From Monilinia fructicola (Eukaryota > Ascomycota > Leotiomycetes > Helotiales > Sclerotiniaceae), in assembly GCA_008692225.1 (NCBI GenBank), contig VICG01000007.1:1-64000 (forward strand): a stretch of DNA of 64,000 nt. Reading direction: 5' to 3'. Every line of letters begins with the position of its first letter. The first letter of the stretch is position 1. The notes beneath the pieces were generated by a model, which saw only the letters and a program-made list of their open reading frames with translations, had not been told where the DNA came from and searched no databases. Shown here in pieces: positions 59,357 to 64,000 of this stretch. The translations under genes were made by a program, and so were the position numbers.

Positions 59357-59805
59357 GGTGCGTTCGGATCGATATTCTGAAGAATATTAGATCAGCCATG
59401 GATATTTGCCTACCGTGATATATTAGCTTTGTATTAAGCTTATTAATATCAATATACTCTTATAAGTATGATTGAATTAAATGCAATATTAAATTCAATA
59501 TGAATGGATAATTAGATTAGATTTCCAAACATGGATACTTGAGTACGTACTTAGATAACCTTGGAAGTTGGAACCTTAGAACCTTATGTATTTAAGCACT
59601 TGACAACTTATTAGCATTAACAAAGTATATTTTGATATATCTTCATGTCGACTATTTTTACTAATTTTTTTTTAAAAAAGTATATATCTCGAATATGGTA
59701 ACTTCATTCGATTATTATATATGAGCTTTAATAAACTTTTTATATTTGCTCTAACATTCCTACTAGTAATTACTACTGTATCTTAAAAATCGATCCGAAC
59801 GCACC
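59357..59805. mobile_element. 449-bp TIR element (MITE-like)
   Basis: Perfect 17-bp inverted ends, GGTGCGTTCGGATCGAT at 59357-59373 and its inverse at 59789-59805. The interior is AT-rich and non-coding. Flanking triplets are TTC and TTA, so a 3-bp duplication is possible only with one mismatch. It starts 30 bases after the end of the previous element, and its ends are unrelated to that element's. Confidence 0.65.
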
Positions 59806-60057
59806 TTATTAGCCGATGGGATAGGCGAGTGATAGGCAGACGTCTTATTATAGCTTTGCTAGGTCAAGGTATCAAATAATTTGTAATCGATTGGCTCTGA
59901 ATTTCCCCCACCAACAGAAGTGGCGCAGATCTAGTGATTTTCCGTGTCTATATATCATGTAAAAGCTCAAAGGTGAATTATATATTTATGCCAGTGTCAG
60001 CTAACGACATTTTTGAAAAGTGTACCGGTCAATTCAACGTTGAAGTCCCAAGTCATA

Positions 60058-62643
60058 ATGCTTACCGCACGGAAGGTTCCTAGAGCATGTCAGTCATGTA
60101 GATCTCAACTCCTTTCACTCTTCGAATATGGATTTACAAGACCCACTGCTTCAACCGCTTCCTCACATTCACGATATCGCGAGCTTCGCTATCGATCGAT
60201 ACTGCCTCGACCCAACACTTCGCGATTATTTTCCACTACCCTGACTCGATCAGACGAATCTCAAACAGCCAAATCAACGGCAGAAGTCGAAGCAGAAGTT
60301 GCAGCAGCAAAGACAGCAGCGAAAATCGAATCTTTTGTTAGACAGGCTAGGCAAACGTTTGGAGAAACCCTCCCCAAAGATTACCTATCTCCCCAGGAGT
60401 ACCAGGTATATGAGCGATTATATGGCCCACCGTTACGAGAGACCAGACCAGAGGATTTAGAATATCTGCAAGTTGAGGAAGAGGATATTGGAGAAGATGG
60501 GCCGTCTAGGAATGTTCTTTTGAGAGAGAATGCAGATGGCGAATTTGAAGAGATTGAATTTGATCCAGAGTTGGGATTCAAAGTTGTGGAAGATGGTAGT
60601 GATGGATTTGCTTCTGCTAGCGAGGGAGAGGAATTAGAATATGAGGAGGAAGGCGAACCTGACTTAGAATTGGAAGCAGAGAAATTATCAGTGGGTACGG
60701 AGGCTCCTGTAGAATCAGATGCTCCTATCATCACATTCCAGGCTCAGAACCAGAGAGAGGCAGATGCTATGGCACGACTTCAACTTGATATGGATGAAGC
60801 GATGGCACGAGCGGCAGAGCAAGAAGATACTGTTTTTGACGAGGACTATGAGGAAGAGACGTCGGAGGAATCCGAGGAAGAATTATTCGAGGACGAAGAA
60901 TTCGAGGAAGATGATTATGATTCTCATATCGGCTCGGACGAAGTTCGAACACATCCACATACCAGAACTGCTCGATTTGGCACATCTCCAAGTACTATAT
61001 CGCTTCCAAAAGAACAATTTGTTACGCCAATCACTGAACTGCTAGAAAGAACAAACATGAAACACGTCACTGCGGCTGCAGAAAAGGCATTTGGTGGAAA
61101 ATGGTTACCATATTCCTCTTCTACTCCAAATGTAGGAAAGTTGAAGCTTTTGCCGCAAAAGCATGTGGGACTTGATGCTGCGCAGCATAGGATGAGCGAG
61201 ATTGAAGCAGATGCATACTTGGCTGGGGTAATGTCCGGTACATATACCTCAGTTATGAGTACATTGGTCGAGGTACGAAAACGACTAGGATCAGAGTGGG
61301 TTCGCGAAATGTTATTTAGGGAGGGCGGTCAAGGACCACGGATTCTTGACGCTGGAGCTGGCGGAGCTGGTATCGTAGCATGGAAAGAGATTTTACGTGC
61401 AGAATGGGATGTGTTAAAAGATGATGGCATTGTCGAAGGAGATGAACCGCCTTCTGGGAAGCACACAGTTCTTACCGGTGCAGATGCATTACGACACCGA
61501 GTTTCCAGATTTCTCGACAATACTACGTTTCTTCCCAGACTTCCTGATTACGTCCATTCATCCAGCGGTGAAGCCCAACTTGACGGCGGAGCTGCTCAAC
61601 CTAGGAAGATGTTTGATCTGATTATTGCCCCACATATGCTGTTCCCATTGAAGGAGGATTATCGCCGAAAGCACATGGTACAAAATCTTTGGTCAATGCT
61701 CGATCCTAAAGGTGGCGTACTTATCTTGATAGAAAAGGGTTTACCACGAGGATTTGAGGCTATAGCAGGAGCTCGTTCTCTTTTACTCGACTCACATATC
61801 TCTTCCCCTGGTGATGAGACTGTCGAAAAAGAACTTCAATCGATTTCCGATAATGAACCACGCCTTACGGCGAAAGAGGAGGGAATGATTATTGCACCAT
61901 GCACCAATCATACAAAATGCCCAATGTATCCAGTTCCGGGTTTGACACCTGGTAGGAAGGATTTCTGTCATTTTGAGCAGCGATATATCCGTCCACCCTA
62001 TCTACAGAAGATTTTGGGTGCTTCTTCTCGCAATCATGAAGATGTGAGATACAGTTATCTTGCAGTACGAAGAGGTATTGATGGTAGAAAAGAAGAAGAC
62101 ATTCTTCAAGGCGATGCTGCTGCTGATCAATCTTTTGCCGGCTATGAAGAGCATGATTTACCTGATGGCCCAGAGGTACCTGAAGAGGGCGATGTACGGT
62201 TCCATCCATTGTCGCTTCCACGATCCATTCTCCCACCTCTTAAACGACGTGGGCATGTCACCTTGGATGTTTGTACGCCATCAGGCAAACTAGAACGATG
62301 GACTGTTCCCAAGAGTTTTAGTAAAGTTGCATACCGTGATGCCAGGAAATCGAAATGGGGAGATCTTTGGGCACTTGGTGCTAAAACTCGAGTTCTTAGA
62401 CAACCTAGATTAGGAAGGGGAGGAGAGGGTGCAGTTAGTAGCAAGGGATCCAAGCCAGGAAAGGTTCTCAGCAAATCTGCGGCCAAGAAGAAGAAGAATA
62501 AGTTTAACATCATAATGGGTCGTGAAGGTATGGAAGGTCTCGAGGAAAGCAGAGATTCAAAGAGGATATTCAAGCCCGAAAAGAGAACCAAGGGTGGGCG
62601 ATTTTACAAACCGAAGAAGCCGATCACCGAGGATGATATATGA
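60058..62643 (+). CDS. RSM22: Mitochondrial small-subunit assembly protein Rsm22
   Basis: Mitochondrial methyltransferase-like protein needed for assembly of the small mitoribosomal subunit (Rsm22/METTL17 family). One uninterrupted exon of 861 residues from ATG 60058; an in-frame TTG lies upstream but no ATG. The N-terminus is arginine- and serine-rich (MLTARKVPRACQSCRSQLL...), as for mitochondrial import. A long acidic stretch follows (about residues 135-310). The Rossmann-type core has RILDAGAGGAGIVAWKEI near residue 428, where the cofactor would bind. APCTNHTKCPMYP and DFCHFEQRY (about 612-640) hold three of the cysteines that bind a 4Fe-4S cluster in this family. The basic C-terminal tail is common in fungal members. 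Confidence 0.92.
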   Translation: MLTARKVPRACQSCRSQLLSLFEYGFTRPTASTASSHSRYRELRYRSILPRPNTSRLFSTTLTRSDESQTAKSTAEVEAEVAAAKTAAKIESFVRQARQTFGETLPKDYLSPQEYQVYERLYGPPLRETRPEDLEYLQVEEEDIGEDGPSRNVLLRENADGEFEEIEFDPELGFKVVEDGSDGFASASEGEELEYEEEGEPDLELEAEKLSVGTEAPVESDAPIITFQAQNQREADAMARLQLDMDEAMARAAEQEDTVFDEDYEEETSEESEEELFEDEEFEEDDYDSHIGSDEVRTHPHTRTARFGTSPSTISLPKEQFVTPITELLERTNMKHVTAAAEKAFGGKWLPYSSSTPNVGKLKLLPQKHVGLDAAQHRMSEIEADAYLAGVMSGTYTSVMSTLVEVRKRLGSEWVREMLFREGGQGPRILDAGAGGAGIVAWKEILRAEWDVLKDDGIVEGDEPPSGKHTVLTGADALRHRVSRFLDNTTFLPRLPDYVHSSSGEAQLDGGAAQPRKMFDLIIAPHMLFPLKEDYRRKHMVQNLWSMLDPKGGVLILIEKGLPRGFEAIAGARSLLLDSHISSPGDETVEKELQSISDNEPRLTAKEEGMIIAPCTNHTKCPMYPVPGLTPGRKDFCHFEQRYIRPPYLQKILGASSRNHEDVRYSYLAVRRGIDGRKEEDILQGDAAADQSFAGYEEHDLPDGPEVPEEGDVRFHPLSLPRSILPPLKRRGHVTLDVCTPSGKLERWTVPKSFSKVAYRDARKSKWGDLWALGAKTRVLRQPRLGRGGEGAVSSKGSKPGKVLSKSAAKKKKNKFNIIMGREGMEGLEESRDSKRIFKPEKRTKGGRFYKPKKPITEDDI

Positions 62644-64000
62644 ATGTTTTTCTTTTTCTAACTGTATGAATTGTACCATATATGGCAAATGTCTGGGACA
62701 ATATACTTATGGTTCTCTGCTCCACAATTTGTTTCTAGAAATTTATGCCGCCAAAAAAAGCGTACTACTCCCAGGGAAAAAGGTATTTTTGAAGCGCTTT
62801 GAGGTAACCGGTACTTTTACTATCTTTATTATACGCTCGCTATACGAATACTCGTTCTCAGCCTCGTCTGGAGAATTTCCAATTTATATCAACCCCTGAA
62901 GTACGGAATATTTAGTCATCCAATTTCCATTCTCCAACTTGATGTTCCACCATGACTGAATGAATTAACGAGTGAGTGAGTGAGTGAGTGGGTGGGCCAA
63001 TCGATCAACACGACGCCCCCTGGTCCGTGGTTATCACGATACTCAAAATGAACATCGATCGATTGATAATGTAAATGGATGCGGAATGAAAAGGAGAGTA
63101 GCATTACTACTAAGAGTCCCAAGTTAGTATTCATTCACCAGCACCTGTCTATGTCTATTTCAAAATAGAGCATGAACAGAGGATTTCCAGAAGGATTTAA
63201 TCATGCCATACGATAAAGCAAGAGTTAAAGCACCGATGCAATATATCAATATCCACAGAACTTTACTCCGTGACTATACCCCTTTTTCTAATACCAAGCT
63301 TCCATTCAGGAACCGGTCTAGCTCCACCAAGCCAGGAACCGAATAACCGAACGAATCTAATCAAATCTCTTTTACTTTTAGTCTTTCACTCGCCTCATAG
63401 CCACAATTCTTATCTATTTCCAAGCTATTTGCGTCTAGTGAACCAATAGATTTTCATAATTTCGACATGGAGATCGACCATTCACAAAAATGAAGAATAT
63501 CGCTGCATAGATGCTCAATTTAACATCATTTACTCATTTACTATTAGCATTACTGCAGTATACTACACCTCATTTTCCATTTCTTGTTTCCATATTTTCC
63601 ATCAATCTAACTCAGATCCGAGAGGTAAGTTAATCAGCCGTTGAGAAATGTAAAGGTAAGGTAGGTAGGTCAAGGAAGGTAGGGTAAATTTGGGGTCCAA
63701 ATATAATTATGTCTTACCCCTTCTTATGATTGTGAGCTTTTCTCTTGGTTCCAATAAACTTCTTTTTCTAATTATTTCTTGTCTTTTGGGTGCTCATCTA
63801 GCTACTCACTCGTACTGTCTGATATATTGGTTGATCAGCAAGCAATTCACCGCCATCATCATCTGTCTGTCCCTCCCTGTCTGTAATTCATTTACAACCA
63901 CCACCGCGCCGAACCCTCGGTATTCACTCTCATTAATACGAACCTTTTCCTAATAACAGTATAGTATCTTTTTTGTTCTCTTTATTTCTCCGTTCTCCAT
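62644..64000. other. Intergenic DNA to the end of the window
   Basis: The RSM22 3' region is followed by non-coding DNA with an (ACTC)n run at 62970-62993. It becomes pyrimidine-rich toward 63880-64000, which looks like the leader of a gene beyond the window. The 87-residue open frame at 63690-63953 is hydrophobic but has no recognisable family; I do not call it. Confidence 0.5.

Larger units (their letters stand above)
57873..60057. other. Intergenic DNA with two adjacent transposon-like elements
   Basis: No gene. Two terminal-inverted-repeat elements with AT-rich interiors occupy 58155-59326 and 59357-59805. The remaining flanks have normal composition. Confidence 0.6.

Noticed and set aside
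63690..63953. 87-residue hydrophobic open frame near the window end
   Set aside because: No family resemblance; its pyrimidine-rich surroundings look like the leader of a gene beyond the window.

Overview
The window is a chromosome end of a filamentous ascomycete (Pezizomycotina). It opens with 106 bases of CCCTAA telomere repeat. Genes carry 45-60 base GT-AG introns, and much of the telomere-proximal DNA shows the extreme C-to-T depletion expected of repeat-induced point mutation (RIP). Gene content and style would fit a leotiomycete such as the Botrytis/Sclerotinia group, but the species is inferred, not shown.

Region 1 (1-17.5 kb) is an AT-rich subtelomere with almost no open frame. It holds a ladder of tandem arrays near the telomere. 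Behind them, on the minus strand (about 4.4-7.6 kb), lies a RIP-degraded gene whose conceptual translation still shows the ordered motifs of a RecQ-type helicase, i.e. a telomere-linked helicase relic. Further in are diverged repeats, two short foldback elements, a 15-bp minisatellite and an unmutated 162-bp solo LTR with a CTAAG target duplication.

Region 2 (17.5-36.7 kb) is ordinary-composition DNA carrying a quinate/shikimate utilisation cluster: 3-dehydroshikimate dehydratase (qutC), Zn2Cys6 activator (qutA), AROM-derived repressor (qutR), quinate permease (qutD), quinate/shikimate dehydrogenase (qutB) and an inositol-monophosphatase-like protein (qutG). Activator and repressor are divergent, as are permease and dehydrogenase. 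Quinate would enter through the permease, be oxidised by the dehydrogenase, dehydrated and then converted to protocatechuate by the dehydratase. The catabolic type II dehydroquinase (qa-2/qutE) is not in the window. A 404-bp pogo-like MITE sits between the subtelomere and the cluster.

Region 3 (37.7-64 kb) holds housekeeping and accessory genes: PRPP synthetase with a large insert, an Asteroid/XPG-like protein, an uncharacterised protein with two candidate SUMO-interacting motifs, an isochorismatase-like hydrolase, an FAD amino-acid/amine oxidase, bystin (ENP1), a cytochrome P450, a family-25-type glycosyltransferase and mitochondrial RSM22. The oxidase, bystin and P450 together contain seven one-base reading-frame breaks within 5 kb, and qutB has one at a splice junction. 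Because bystin is expected to be essential, consensus errors are at least as likely as gene decay. Two adjacent terminal-inverted-repeat elements with AT-rich interiors lie between the glycosyltransferase and RSM22.
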